From assembly GCF_018130765.1 (NCBI RefSeq), contig NZ_JAFCJZ010000016.1, positions 1 to 64,000 on the forward strand: a stretch of 64,000 nucleotides of DNA, given 5' to 3'. This document shows, piece by piece, positions 1 to 8,290 of this stretch (within the stretch, counting starts at the first letter, position 1; the number at the start of each line of letters is the position of its first letter). The notes beneath the pieces were generated by a model that was not told the origin of the DNA, did no database searches, and saw nothing but the letters and a program-made list of their open reading frames with translations. The translations under genes and the position numbers were made by a program. This DNA is from Bradyrhizobium iriomotense. Its GTDB lineage: Bacteria > Pseudomonadota > Alphaproteobacteria > Rhizobiales > Xanthobacteraceae.

Positions 1-1097
1 TCGAGCTGCTTGGCAAGACCGGCGATCGTGTCGGACTCGGCTTTGGTCACCTGCTTGATCCGGTACTCGTCGCGCAGCATTCCGACCGTCTGCTGGTCGA
101 AGATCTGGATCGCGGTGCGACGGGGCTGGCTCATGATCTCGCGACCGAACTTGGCGTAGGTCAGGTTGCGGTAGTCCTCGCCCTCGTCGACGAAGCGCTT
201 GCTGTTGGTGTTGACCATGATGCCGAGCGGGTAGGAGTGCTTCTGGAAGTTGTCCAGCACCCACCGGTCCCCGTAGGGCGGCGCCGAGATGTCCCACTCG
301 CAAGCGTGGCAGCTCGACCAGTTGCCGTAGGGGCGGGCGCCAATCGCGAGTGCTGCGAAGATGCCTTCGCCCATGTTGTGGCGGGTGCCGCGGACGCGAC
401 ACAGATCCCAGCCCGGGCCGAGATAGCGGACGCGCATCTCCGGATTGGATTCGAAGCCGCCGCAGGCGAGGATCACCGACTTGGTGGCGATTTCAGCGTA
501 GCCCTGCTTCGTGCGGACCTTGACGCCCTTGACGACCCGGTCGTCACTCTGGACCAGGCCGATCAAGGCGGTGCCATAACGGATCTCGATGCCGAGCTTT
601 TGCACGCGGGCGAGCTCCGCCTCGACCAGGCCCGCGCCGCCACCGACGGCCTCGATGTTGACGCCGCCATAGAAGTGGTGCTTGCCCTCGACCATGAAGG
701 ACTGCCGCCCGTACATCGGGACGAAGCGAATGCCGTGGCTGCGGAGCCAGCCCATGGTGGATCGGGAACGGTCGATCAGCAGGTTGGCGAGGTCTTCATC
801 GGATTGATGATGAGTAACCTCCATCAACTGGTTGTAGAAGAACTCGCGGGTGTGAGGCGGAATGACGATCTTGCCGCGTTCCTCTGCCGTCAGGTCGGGA
901 ATGACGTCCTTGGCGATGTCCTCTGCGCCTTCGTGCACGAACCGGAAGCCGCCAGCCGTGAAGTAGGAATTGCCGCCCTTTTCCTCCTCGGGCGCACGCT
1001 CGAGCACCAGTACGCGAGCTCCGTTCTCATGCGCGGAGATTGCGGCACAGAGCGCGGCATTGCCCGCGCCGGCAACAATGACGTCGTATTCCTTCAC
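1..1097 (-). CDS. FAD-dependent dehydrogenase, tricarballylate dehydrogenase-like, copy 1 (3' end outside window)
   Basis: This is the N-terminal ~365 residues of a soluble flavoprotein of the fumarate reductase / tricarballylate dehydrogenase family. Such enzymes use FAD to desaturate or reduce carboxylic acids. The start is GTG at 1097, preceded by an AAGGAAA ribosome site. The N-terminus carries the FAD Rossmann motif VAGAGNAALCAA with an acidic strand end (VLVLE). The visible coding sequence appears identical to the gene at 5552-7054, so the rest is probably similar. The leaders differ, but a 15-bp palindrome sits at the same distance upstream (1165-1179). The substrate is unknown; tricarballylate-like or other unsaturated/saturated di- or tricarboxylates are the family precedent. 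Confidence 0.9.
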   Translation of the reverse strand, partial: MKEYDVIVAGAGNAALCAAISAHENGARVLVLERAPEEEKGGNSYFTAGGFRFVHEGAEDIAKDVIPDLTAEERGKIVIPPHTREFFYNQLMEVTHHQSDEDLANLLIDRSRSTMGWLRSHGIRFVPMYGRQSFMVEGKHHFYGGVNIEAVGGGAGLVEAELARVQKLGIEIRYGTALIGLVQSDDRVVKGVKVRTKQGYAEIATKSVILACGGFESNPEMRVRYLGPGWDLCRVRGTRHNMGEGIFAALAIGARPYGNWSSCHACEWDISAPPYGDRWVLDNFQKHSYPLGIMVNTNSKRFVDEGEDYRNLTYAKFGREIMSQPRRTAIQIFDQQTVGMLRDEYRIKQVTKAESDTIAGLAKQL

Positions 1098-1109
1098 GGC
1101 AGTTTCCTT
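1..1109. repeat. Direct repeat, copy 1 (>=1.1 kb)
   Basis: Positions 1-1109 match 5958-7066 in direct orientation with a constant offset of 5957. Every stretch I compared is identical. The match ends abruptly a few bases upstream of the ribosome site (TTTCCTTC here, TTTCCTTT in the other copy). The repeat continues past the left window edge by an unknown amount. Confidence 0.9.
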
Positions 1110-1141
1110 CCTAAAGCACTTTGGATCGTTTGCCCTGCGAG

Positions 1142-1170
1142 AGCTTACCCGGAAGCCTTCTAAGTGTCTA
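1142..1170 (-). promoter_or_regulatory. Probable sigma-70-like promoter of FAD dehydrogenase copy 1
   Basis: Read on the minus strand there is TAGACA (1170-1165), a 17-nt spacer, and TAAGCT (1147-1142). The -35 box lies inside the 15-bp palindrome at 1165-1179. A start about 7 nt downstream would give a leader of ~38 nt before the GTG at 1097. Confidence 0.5.
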
Positions 1171-1179
1171 CAGTTGTCA
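1165..1179. promoter_or_regulatory. Operator-like palindrome, site A
   Basis: TGTCTACAGTTGTCA, one of seven copies of a 15-bp palindromic motif (ideal form TGTCAAC-N-GTTGACA). It covers the -35 box of the promoter of FAD dehydrogenase copy 1. That position would suit a repressor. Confidence 0.65.
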
Positions 1180-1369
1180 ATTTGGCGGATTTCGGGGCGG
1201 TCGGGCCTCGTCCCAAGCTGCTACCGGGCATGTCAAATCCAAGGCTGACGAGTTGGCTGCTCTCGATCGACGCTCACTATACTGTTTGCTCAGGGCTATT
1301 CCAGGGAGCGCTTCGAGGCTTGCCCATGACCGCGCACAATCGGGCCGCACCACGCATTAGATGCGAAGA

Positions 1370-2566
1370 CTATAGCCGGAGGATTTGCTTTGCGATTACA
1401 TCGCGCTGGATCTCGGAAGTTCCGCCGAATATCGTATAGCCGCGGCTATTGAGATAGGTAGGCATGACGGGAAGAAGCGCTTCCGGCAACAACGCATCGT
1501 GATCGAGCCGGTAAAGTGGACGCGCAGGCTCGATGACGAGCGCGTCGTGACCAATTACGTCCGCTCCAAGCCGGGTCACTGCCTGGCGGATTTCACTGGC
1601 CCGTAGTTTCAGCAACGACGAACCGGCGCCGGGATTTTGCCCTGATTGCAGTGCCGAGAGGAGTTGCAGCTCCTGCATCTCTAATGTGTCGATATCGATC
1701 TCGACCTCGGACAGGCGAAAGCCAATGTCGGGATCGTCTATCGCGGGACCCGTGTACTTTGCCAAAGCGAGATCGAGGACACCTTGGAGCGCGCTGCGTA
1801 GTTTGGTCGACACCATACGTGACCCGCGCTCGAACTCCAGCAGGTACTTTCCGTAAGTCCATCCGTCGCCCTCGTCACCAACGCGATTTGCGACGGGGAC
1901 GCGCACATCATCCAAGAAGACCTGATTAACTTCATGGTCGCCGCCGATCGTGAAAATCGGGCGCACCGTGATGCCAGGGCTGCGCATGTCGATGAGGACA
2001 AATGTTATTCCGTCTTGCTTTCGTTCGGCATCGCTGGTGCGCACCAGTGCGAACATACGAGTGGCGTGGTGGGCGTGAGTGGTCCAGATCTTACTGCCAG
2101 TAATGACATAATCATTGCCGTCACGAACCGCTCGCGTCTGAAGCGACGCCAAGTCGGACCCTGCGCCGGGCTCGGAGTAGCCTTGGCACCAGTAGTCCTC
2201 GCCAGCCAATATTCGCGGCAAGTAGAAGCGCTTCTGTTCGGGGGAGCCAAAGCCGATAATGACGGGCCCGACCATGTTGACACCCATGCTGTTTACATTT
2301 GGGGTGCCGGCTCGAGCGCATTCGGTCTCGAATATCCATCTCTGCGTGAAGGACCAGTTTGGTCCTCCATATTGCGCGGGCCATCCGGGCGCTCCCCAAC
2401 CGTTTCGATGCAGCGCGCGCTGCCAAGCCATACCGATCTCGGGATCGGAGGAGGCCGAAGGTGTCAATGCCCAGGCGCGCTTCATCGCCGGTGTCAGGTT
2501 GGCCGAGATGAAGTCTCTTACCTCCTCCGCGAACGCCCGCTCGTCTGCATCTAAACTGAGATCCAA
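1370..2566 (-). CDS. Acyl-CoA dehydrogenase
   Basis: A 398-residue acyl-CoA dehydrogenase: helical N-domain, beta domain (WCQGYSEPGAGSDLASLQTR, then ITGSKIWTTHAHHA) and C-terminal helices ending GGTSEIQR. It should form the alpha,beta double bond of an acyl-CoA and pass electrons to ETF, which is encoded at 38999-40692. The start is TTG at 2566, with CAGAGGGGAC as ribosome site. At the place where MCAD has the catalytic Glu of YEGT, this protein has Gly (residue 381), so the base must come from elsewhere, as in several FadE types. It diverges from a second acyl-CoA dehydrogenase at 2838, and the two may form one heteromeric enzyme (inference). Confidence 0.93.
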   Translation of the reverse strand: MDLSLDADERAFAEEVRDFISANLTPAMKRAWALTPSASSDPEIGMAWQRALHRNGWGAPGWPAQYGGPNWSFTQRWIFETECARAGTPNVNSMGVNMVGPVIIGFGSPEQKRFYLPRILAGEDYWCQGYSEPGAGSDLASLQTRAVRDGNDYVITGSKIWTTHAHHATRMFALVRTSDAERKQDGITFVLIDMRSPGITVRPIFTIGGDHEVNQVFLDDVRVPVANRVGDEGDGWTYGKYLLEFERGSRMVSTKLRSALQGVLDLALAKYTGPAIDDPDIGFRLSEVEIDIDTLEMQELQLLSALQSGQNPGAGSSLLKLRASEIRQAVTRLGADVIGHDALVIEPARPLYRLDHDALLPEALLPVMPTYLNSRGYTIFGGTSEIQRDVIAKQILRL

Positions 2567-2635
2567 AACCGTCCCCTCTGGTTACATGTAAGTTGTCGCC
2601 CACCATTGGTCGGCTGGCCGCCAGGACACGCGAAT

Positions 2636-2650
2636 TGACAACTGTTGACA
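2636..2650. promoter_or_regulatory. Operator-like palindrome, site B
   Basis: TGACAACTGTTGACA, one mismatch from the ideal palindrome. It lies in the 271-bp divergent region between the two acyl-CoA dehydrogenase genes. An isolated half site TGTCAAC follows at 2671-2677. No convincing -10 box could be assigned on either strand. Confidence 0.6.
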
Positions 2651-2837
2651 ATTGGCAGTTTTGTCGTTTCTGTCAACCGGGCGCCGGGGCTCGCCAAGCC
2701 GCGACGGGCGACAAGTGACGGAACGTAGAAGCACAATTGACCAAGCCGCTGCTCGAAGCACTGCGCGCGAGGGGAAGACCCGGAATGACCATTAGACGTC
2801 AATCTCGTGCGAGGTTCGCGGCGGTAGGACGGGAAGC

Positions 2838-3989
2838 ATGAATCTCAACCTGAATGAAGAGCAGCGACTTCTTCGCGAAGGAGCTGAACGCTTCGTTACC
2901 GAAAAGTGCAACGGAGAACTTTATCGGCGCACAGCGAATGACCGGATGGGGCTTGATCCGAATATCTGGCGCCAGTTCGCGCAATTGGGCTGGCTCGCGC
3001 TGCCGATCGATGAGGCTTACGGCGGTCTCGGTGGCGGTGCGGTCGAAATCAGCATTCTGATGGAGGCGTTCGGACGAGGGCTCGTCTCTGAGCCGTATGT
3101 TTCGACGGTCGTGTTGAGCGCCGGCCTAATTGGCAAACGGGGCACCGAAGCCCAAAGGCGCTTGCTGTTGCCGCAAGTCGCCGAAGGATCCCTGTTGCTT
3201 GCCCTTGCTCATTCGGAGCGCGAGGCCCGCTTCGATCTGGCCAACGTCGCGACGATCGCGAGGAGAACTGCCCGCGGCTGGCAAGTTAGCGGCACCAAAG
3301 TCGCTGTGCTCGACGGCCACGCCGCGAACGCGATCATTGTTTCCGCGCAAATGCATTCGCCTTCGGGCTCGTCGGGGGGCTTGGGGCTGTTCCTGGTACC
3401 ATCAGATGCTGCTGGTCTTGCAATCAGCGACTTTCCACGTCTCGGTGGTGGGCGCGCCAGTCATCTTGAACTCGTCAACGTGCTTTTGCCCCTAGACGCC
3501 CTGCTTGGGGATGAGCGCGATGCGCTGGCCGATATCCAATGGGCAGTCGATCACGCCATTGCAGCGTTATGTGCCGAGGCTGCCGGGGTCATGCAGAAAC
3601 TGCTTGAGATGACGGTGGAATATACGGGCATCCGAAAGCAGTTCGGACGTCCGCTCGCGGCCAATCAGGCTATCCGGCATCGCCTTGCTGATATGGCGGT
3701 GCAGTGCGATGAGGCCCGGTCCATAGCGCTCCGCGCCGCGTTGAAGGTCGAGTCGGACCCTATCGAGCGCACGCGAGCGGCGTCAGGAGCCAAGGCAAAG
3801 ATTGGCAAATGTGCACGGTTCGTAGGAGAACAATCGATCCAGCTCCACGGCGCCATGGGTGTAACGGAAGAGCTGGAGGTTGGCGCATACTTCAAACGAT
3901 TGGTCGCCTTCGATACCATGTTCGGTGGAAGCGCTCATCACTACCGTCGCCATGCCGAACTGAACCGCTCGCCTCTGTCCGCCAATTAA
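2838..3989 (+). CDS. Acyl-CoA dehydrogenase, degenerate C-terminus
   Basis: A 383-residue member of the acyl-CoA dehydrogenase superfamily, starting MNLNLNEEQRLLREGAERF at an ATG preceded by GGACGGGAAGC. The N-domain (WLALPIDEAYGGLGG) and C-domain (EYTGIRKQFGRPLAANQAIRHRLADM, QLHGAMGVTEE) are recognisable. The beta domain lacks the usual EP(G/N)AGSD signature, and the C-terminus reads FGGSAHHYRR (from residue 362) instead of YEGT...IQR. This degenerate pattern is typical of the partner subunit in heterotetrameric acyl-CoA dehydrogenases such as the steroid ChsE1/ChsE2 pair (family knowledge). Its neighbour across the divergent promoter is the likely partner. A stand-alone activity is also possible. 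Confidence 0.92.
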   Translation: MNLNLNEEQRLLREGAERFVTEKCNGELYRRTANDRMGLDPNIWRQFAQLGWLALPIDEAYGGLGGGAVEISILMEAFGRGLVSEPYVSTVVLSAGLIGKRGTEAQRRLLLPQVAEGSLLLALAHSEREARFDLANVATIARRTARGWQVSGTKVAVLDGHAANAIIVSAQMHSPSGSSGGLGLFLVPSDAAGLAISDFPRLGGGRASHLELVNVLLPLDALLGDERDALADIQWAVDHAIAALCAEAAGVMQKLLEMTVEYTGIRKQFGRPLAANQAIRHRLADMAVQCDEARSIALRAALKVESDPIERTRAASGAKAKIGKCARFVGEQSIQLHGAMGVTEELEVGAYFKRLVAFDTMFGGSAHHYRRHAELNRSPLSAN

Positions 3990-4135
3990 AGTGCACCAGG
4001 ACCGTCTTGAACAGAAGGCAGCGCCGCCTCCGGGTGTGCGGGGCGGGCGCCGAGTTCTCTGTCGCCGATCTGTGACGGTCGAGACCTCGCCTGAGGGGAG
4101 AGGCTTCGAATCCAGTCTTGGTCAGCGTTCGCTTT

Positions 4136-5347
4136 CTACTTAACGAGCGGGCAACCGCCGTCTTCCAGTGGTCTGAAAGCCTTCACTGCGGGGATCGTTT
4201 CGATCAGTTTGTACAGGTCCCACGCGCCTTTCGATTCATCGGGCGTTTTGACCTGGAACAGATACATATCACGTAAGACGCGGCCATCAGCTCGCAATGA
4301 GCCGTTATGTGTCATGAAGTCGTTTATCGGAGTTGCGCGCATCTGTGCCATAACCTTGTCGGAATCCTTACTGCCGACGGCCTTGATGGCCCTGAGGTAA
4401 TGCAACGTTCCGCTGTATGCCCCGGCCTGGGTCATGCTTGGCATGCGCTTCATTCGCTCATAGAAGCGTTTCGACCAGGCGCGCGTGTCGTCATTCATAT
4501 CCCAATAGAACGCCTCGGTTAGCATCAGGCCTTGGGCATCCTTAAGTCCGAGACTGTAGATGTCCGAGATAAACGCAACCAAGGCTACCATCTGAATCCC
4601 GGCTTTTGGCAGGCCGAATTCAATCGCCTGCTTCACCGAATTTGTGGTATCCGAACCGCCATTGGCAAGGGCGACAATCTTGGCGCCTGATGATTGAGCC
4701 TGAAGAAGAAGCGAAGAAAAATCAGCGGTGTTGAGTGGATGCTTGACCGAGCCAAGCACCTTGCCTCCATTGGTCGTTACCACGGAAGCCGTGTCGCGCT
4801 CTAGCGTCTGGCCGAAAACATAGTCCGCAGTAATGAAAAACCAGTCCTTGCCACCACGCTTGGCAATGGTCGCGCCGGTGCCAGCCGACATTGCGTAAGT
4901 ATCCCAAGTCCACTGCGCCGCATATGGTGAACAGGATTTGCCTGTGATCTCCGAACTGCCGGCGCCCGTGACCAGTGCGATCTTCTTCTTGTTTCTTGAA
5001 ATCTCCATGACCGCAAGCGCCATTCCGGACGAGGGCAGGTCGGTGATAACGTCGACCCCCGAGTCGTACCAGCCGCGGGCAATATTGGCGGAAATGTCTG
5101 GCTTGTATTGACTGTCAGCGGAAATCACTTCGATCGGCTTGCCGAGCACGCTACCGCCAAAGTCTTCAACCGCCATCTTGACGGCTTGGACGGTGCTGTC
5201 CCCACCGATATCGGCATAGAGACCACTCATGTCGCCCAACACACCGATTTTTACCGCGTCATTTTCCGCGCCGAGAGCGGCATTGGAGCCAGCAGACACG
5301 ACAGCAACACAGAGTGCCCACATGGCTCCTTTAACAAAACCTGGCAT
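4136..5347 (-). CDS. ABC transporter substrate-binding protein (LivJ-type, orphan)
   Basis: A 403-residue periplasmic binding protein of the branched-chain amino acid/amide/urea class, with a signal peptide ending near NAALGAENDA and a mature start VKIGVLGDMSGLYADIGG. The C-terminus (AFRPLEDGGCPLVK) belongs to a subgroup common in bradyrhizobia. The start is ATG at 5347 after AGGAGAAG. No permease or ATPase is adjacent, so it probably docks on a Liv-type system elsewhere, such as the one at 17090-20443. Proteins of this subgroup often bind aromatic or other carboxylates rather than amino acids, so the ligand is open. It lies downstream of FAD dehydrogenase copy 2, behind a strong hairpin. Confidence 0.9.
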   Translation of the reverse strand: MPGFVKGAMWALCVAVVSAGSNAALGAENDAVKIGVLGDMSGLYADIGGDSTVQAVKMAVEDFGGSVLGKPIEVISADSQYKPDISANIARGWYDSGVDVITDLPSSGMALAVMEISRNKKKIALVTGAGSSEITGKSCSPYAAQWTWDTYAMSAGTGATIAKRGGKDWFFITADYVFGQTLERDTASVVTTNGGKVLGSVKHPLNTADFSSLLLQAQSSGAKIVALANGGSDTTNSVKQAIEFGLPKAGIQMVALVAFISDIYSLGLKDAQGLMLTEAFYWDMNDDTRAWSKRFYERMKRMPSMTQAGAYSGTLHYLRAIKAVGSKDSDKVMAQMRATPINDFMTHNGSLRADGRVLRDMYLFQVKTPDESKGAWDLYKLIETIPAVKAFRPLEDGGCPLVK

Positions 5348-5478
5348 TTCTTCTCCTGATCGTTTTTTGTTTCACTGTGATTGTAGTTCGTATTGTCGGT
5401 AGACGCGGCAATGCGTGCTCGAGCCTCTCGGCTTTAGCCGTCGGTCCCAGGCAAAGCGGCCATCACCAAGCGCGACTG

Positions 5479-5514
5479 GTCTCCAGCGCACCGTGGAAGC
5501 GGTGCGCTGGAGAC
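5479..5514 (-). terminator. Strong hairpin after FAD dehydrogenase copy 2
   Basis: GTCTCCAGCGCACC (5479-5492) and GGTGCGCTGGAGAC (5501-5514) form a perfect 14-bp stem with an 8-nt loop. It begins 38 bp beyond the stop codon of the minus-strand gene at 5552. No U-run follows, so it may pause or protect RNA rather than terminate by the intrinsic mechanism. The rest of the 5348-5551 gap holds the leader of the binding-protein gene, with TACAAT as possible -10. Confidence 0.6.
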
Positions 5515-5551
5515 GCCAGATTTGATGCGTCTGTCGGATTTCGAGCTTAGT

Positions 5552-7054
5552 TTAAGCTGCGGACTTACGCGGCTTTGCGCCGACGTAAGCGGCAGAGCTT
5601 TCGCCGGCGAGCTTGCCGAACACCGAGCCGGACATGAGGCCGGTGCCGCCCGGATAGTTCTCGAAGAACAGGCCGCCGACGAGCTCGCCTGCAGCATAGA
5701 GGCCGGGGATGGACTGATCAGTCATATCCTGCACTTCGCCGCGGGTATTCACCTGGAGGCCGCCGAACGTGAAGGTGATGCCGGTGGTGGTCACGAAGGC
5801 GACGAAGGGCGGCTTGTTGATCGGCAGAGCCCAGTTCGACTTGGGCGGCGAGATGCCGCGGGCGGCCTTGCCATCGAGAACAGCCGGATTGTACGGTTCG
5901 GGGCCGCAGGCCGCATTGTATTCGTTGACCGTCTTTTCGAGCTCGACCGGATCGAGCTCGAGCTGCTTGGCAAGACCGGCGATCGTGTCGGACTCGGCTT
6001 TGGTCACCTGCTTGATCCGGTACTCGTCGCGCAGCATTCCGACCGTCTGCTGGTCGAAGATCTGGATCGCGGTGCGACGGGGCTGGCTCATGATCTCGCG
6101 ACCGAACTTGGCGTAGGTCAGGTTGCGGTAGTCCTCGCCCTCGTCGACGAAGCGCTTGCTGTTGGTGTTGACCATGATGCCGAGCGGGTAGGAGTGCTTC
6201 TGGAAGTTGTCCAGCACCCACCGGTCCCCGTAGGGCGGCGCCGAGATGTCCCACTCGCAAGCGTGGCAGCTCGACCAGTTGCCGTAGGGGCGGGCGCCAA
6301 TCGCGAGTGCTGCGAAGATGCCTTCGCCCATGTTGTGGCGGGTGCCGCGGACGCGACACAGATCCCAGCCCGGGCCGAGATAGCGGACGCGCATCTCCGG
6401 ATTGGATTCGAAGCCGCCGCAGGCGAGGATCACCGACTTGGTGGCGATTTCAGCGTAGCCCTGCTTCGTGCGGACCTTGACGCCCTTGACGACCCGGTCG
6501 TCACTCTGGACCAGGCCGATCAAGGCGGTGCCATAACGGATCTCGATGCCGAGCTTTTGCACGCGGGCGAGCTCCGCCTCGACCAGGCCCGCGCCGCCAC
6601 CGACGGCCTCGATGTTGACGCCGCCATAGAAGTGGTGCTTGCCCTCGACCATGAAGGACTGCCGCCCGTACATCGGGACGAAGCGAATGCCGTGGCTGCG
6701 GAGCCAGCCCATGGTGGATCGGGAACGGTCGATCAGCAGGTTGGCGAGGTCTTCATCGGATTGATGATGAGTAACCTCCATCAACTGGTTGTAGAAGAAC
6801 TCGCGGGTGTGAGGCGGAATGACGATCTTGCCGCGTTCCTCTGCCGTCAGGTCGGGAATGACGTCCTTGGCGATGTCCTCTGCGCCTTCGTGCACGAACC
6901 GGAAGCCGCCAGCCGTGAAGTAGGAATTGCCGCCCTTTTCCTCCTCGGGCGCACGCTCGAGCACCAGTACGCGAGCTCCGTTCTCATGCGCGGAGATTGC
7001 GGCACAGAGCGCGGCATTGCCCGCGCCGGCAACAATGACGTCGTATTCCTTCAC
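5552..7054 (-). CDS. FAD-dependent dehydrogenase, tricarballylate dehydrogenase-like, copy 2
   Basis: A 500-residue cytosolic flavoprotein. It starts at GTG 7054 after AAGGAAACTGCC. The FAD Rossmann motif GAGNAALCAA lies at residues 10-19, the middle part has FVDEGEDYRNLTYAKFGR, and the C-terminal FAD lobe has GLYAAGELVGG followed by YPGGTGLMSGSVFG. This is the pattern of TcuA-type tricarballylate dehydrogenases and related fumarate-reductase flavoproteins, which exchange electrons between a carboxylic acid and FAD. No TcuB-like iron-sulphur/membrane partner is visible. The neighbouring PrpF-, PrpD- and PrpB-like genes also act on small branched carboxylates, which supports a carboxylate substrate. 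The first ~365 codons repeat the gene at the window start. Confidence 0.93.
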   Translation of the reverse strand: MKEYDVIVAGAGNAALCAAISAHENGARVLVLERAPEEEKGGNSYFTAGGFRFVHEGAEDIAKDVIPDLTAEERGKIVIPPHTREFFYNQLMEVTHHQSDEDLANLLIDRSRSTMGWLRSHGIRFVPMYGRQSFMVEGKHHFYGGVNIEAVGGGAGLVEAELARVQKLGIEIRYGTALIGLVQSDDRVVKGVKVRTKQGYAEIATKSVILACGGFESNPEMRVRYLGPGWDLCRVRGTRHNMGEGIFAALAIGARPYGNWSSCHACEWDISAPPYGDRWVLDNFQKHSYPLGIMVNTNSKRFVDEGEDYRNLTYAKFGREIMSQPRRTAIQIFDQQTVGMLRDEYRIKQVTKAESDTIAGLAKQLELDPVELEKTVNEYNAACGPEPYNPAVLDGKAARGISPPKSNWALPINKPPFVAFVTTTGITFTFGGLQVNTRGEVQDMTDQSIPGLYAAGELVGGLFFENYPGGTGLMSGSVFGKLAGESSAAYVGAKPRKSAA

Positions 7055-7066
7055 GGCAGTTTCCTT
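5958..7066. repeat. Direct repeat, copy 2
   Basis: Partner of 1-1109. It covers the first ~365 codons of the FAD dehydrogenase plus its ribosome site. Upstream of 7066 the leader diverges almost completely for ~55 bp, yet both copies regain a shared operator motif at the same distance. Confidence 0.9.
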
Positions 7067-7095
7067 TCCAGTTGATGGTTTTCGATCCCGGCGCC

Positions 7096-7124
7096 GTAAT
7101 ACAAGGGATCATCCAAAGTGTCTA
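7096..7124 (-). promoter_or_regulatory. Probable sigma-70-like promoter of FAD dehydrogenase copy 2
   Basis: On the minus strand there is TAGACA (7124-7119), a 17-nt spacer and TATTAC (7101-7096). The -35 box lies within operator site C1. The predicted leader is about 35 nt, matching the layout of copy 1 despite the different sequence. Confidence 0.55.
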
Positions 7125-7133
7125 CAGTTGCCA
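7119..7133. promoter_or_regulatory. Operator-like palindrome, site C1
   Basis: TGTCTACAGTTGCCA, over the -35 box of FAD dehydrogenase copy 2. It is spaced like site A relative to its gene (72 versus 75 bp). Confidence 0.65.
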
Positions 7134-7143
7134 GTTTAGTATA

Positions 7144-7158
7144 TGCAAACTGTTGACA
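7144..7158. promoter_or_regulatory. Operator-like palindrome, site C2
   Basis: TGCAAACTGTTGACA, centred about 25 bp from C1 and therefore on a similar helical face. It is oriented toward the plus-strand operon beginning at 7270. TTGACA at 7153-7158 could serve as its -35 box, but the -10 (TGGCAT) is weak. Confidence 0.6.
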
Positions 7159-7269
7159 GTTTGATTGCGTCGTGCTGGCATGTTTCCGCGAACGCGGGGT
7201 TGGCAGTTCGGGCTCTACCTTCCGGCACCGTCCCGCGCCTCAAACCAGAAACCTAGAATAAGAGCGCAG

Positions 7270-8277
7270 ATGGAAATCTCTCAGGGAAAATTCGTCGTCA
7301 CCGGTGGCGCCAGCTTGATCGGCTCTCATGTTGCCGAGCAATTGCTGCAGCGCGGAGCCAGGGAGGTGGTTCTCCTGGATAATTATGCGCTCGGTAGCCC
7401 CGACACGGTGAAGGACATTCTGGGCGACCCCCGCGTCAAGCTCGTGCGCGGGGACATCCTGCGAATAAATGAACTTTACGACACGTTCGAGGGAGCCGAT
7501 GGTGTGTTCGCGATCGCTGGTTTCCTCACGCTGCCGCTTAGTCAGAACCCGAGCTTGGGACTGGCAGTTAACGTGGAGGGCCAAGTCAACATCTTCGAAG
7601 CTTGCCGTTACCGTGGCGTGAAGAAGGTGGTGTTCTCGTCGTCGGTCGCCGTGTACGGCGATCCTTCGCCCGGCCTTATCGAGGAAACGGCGCCTGCAAA
7701 CCTTGCGACCTTTCAGCCGGCCGCCGCGCTCTACTCGTGCACCAAGATGATCGGAGAAAATCTGTGCAAGCTTTACAGCGCCAGGCACGAGATCCAAGCG
7801 ATTGCACTACGGTATTCGACCGTCTATGGCGAGCGTCAGCACTATCGAGGTGTTAACGCCCTCTATATCATGGAGAACTACGACCGCATCAAGCGGGGGG
7901 AGGCGCCGGTCATCCCGGACGACGGTAGTGAGGTTCACGACTACATCCATGTTTCGGACGTGGCTCGAGCCAATGTCATGGCGATGGCATCCGAGGTCAC
8001 GGGCGAGAGCTTCAACGTGGCGACGGGTAGCTCGGTCTCTCTGAACAGGATCGTAGAGCTTCTAGTCAAAGTAACCGGCACGAAACTAAAGCCCGTTCAT
8101 AAGGCCAACACGTCGGCCGTACGCGCGAGCATTACCTCTCAGCTCGATTTCAGCGTAGCAAAGATCGAAAAGCTCCTGGGCTGGAAGCCGGAGGTGTCGA
8201 TTGAAGAAGGAATACGCCGTCTTATCGCATGGAGAGAACGCGAGGACGCGGTGCAAAGCCATAAGCCGGCAGCCTGA
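7270..8277 (+). CDS. NAD-dependent epimerase/dehydratase (extended SDR)
   Basis: A 335-residue extended short-chain dehydrogenase of the UDP-glucose 4-epimerase class. It has the nucleotide-binding motif VTGGASLIGSHV near residue 10, an aspartate at the end of beta-2 (LLDNYALG), the catalytic SSSVAVYG strand, and YSCTK as the Tyr-x-x-x-Lys pair. I chose ATG 7270, because the reading frame further upstream runs through operator C2. It is first in an operon with 13-15 bp gaps. In this setting it more likely oxidises or epimerises a pathway intermediate than makes a nucleotide sugar, but nothing in the sequence decides this. Confidence 0.9.
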   Translation: MEISQGKFVVTGGASLIGSHVAEQLLQRGAREVVLLDNYALGSPDTVKDILGDPRVKLVRGDILRINELYDTFEGADGVFAIAGFLTLPLSQNPSLGLAVNVEGQVNIFEACRYRGVKKVVFSSSVAVYGDPSPGLIEETAPANLATFQPAAALYSCTKMIGENLCKLYSARHEIQAIALRYSTVYGERQHYRGVNALYIMENYDRIKRGEAPVIPDDGSEVHDYIHVSDVARANVMAMASEVTGESFNVATGSSVSLNRIVELLVKVTGTKLKPVHKANTSAVRASITSQLDFSVAKIEKLLGWKPEVSIEEGIRRLIAWREREDAVQSHKPAA

Positions 8278-8290
8278 TCTGGAGCCAAAG

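Noticed and set aside
5392..5404. TTGTCGGTAGAC upstream of the orphan binding protein as a degenerate operator
   Set aside because: The arms have the wrong spacing; similarity is limited to short half sites.
5522..7075. Plus-strand open frame of 517 codons (and its relative at 237-1163)
   Set aside because: It lies exactly antisense to the flavin dehydrogenase, has no ribosome site or domain, and arises from GC-rich codon bias. Its duplication only reflects the DNA repeat.
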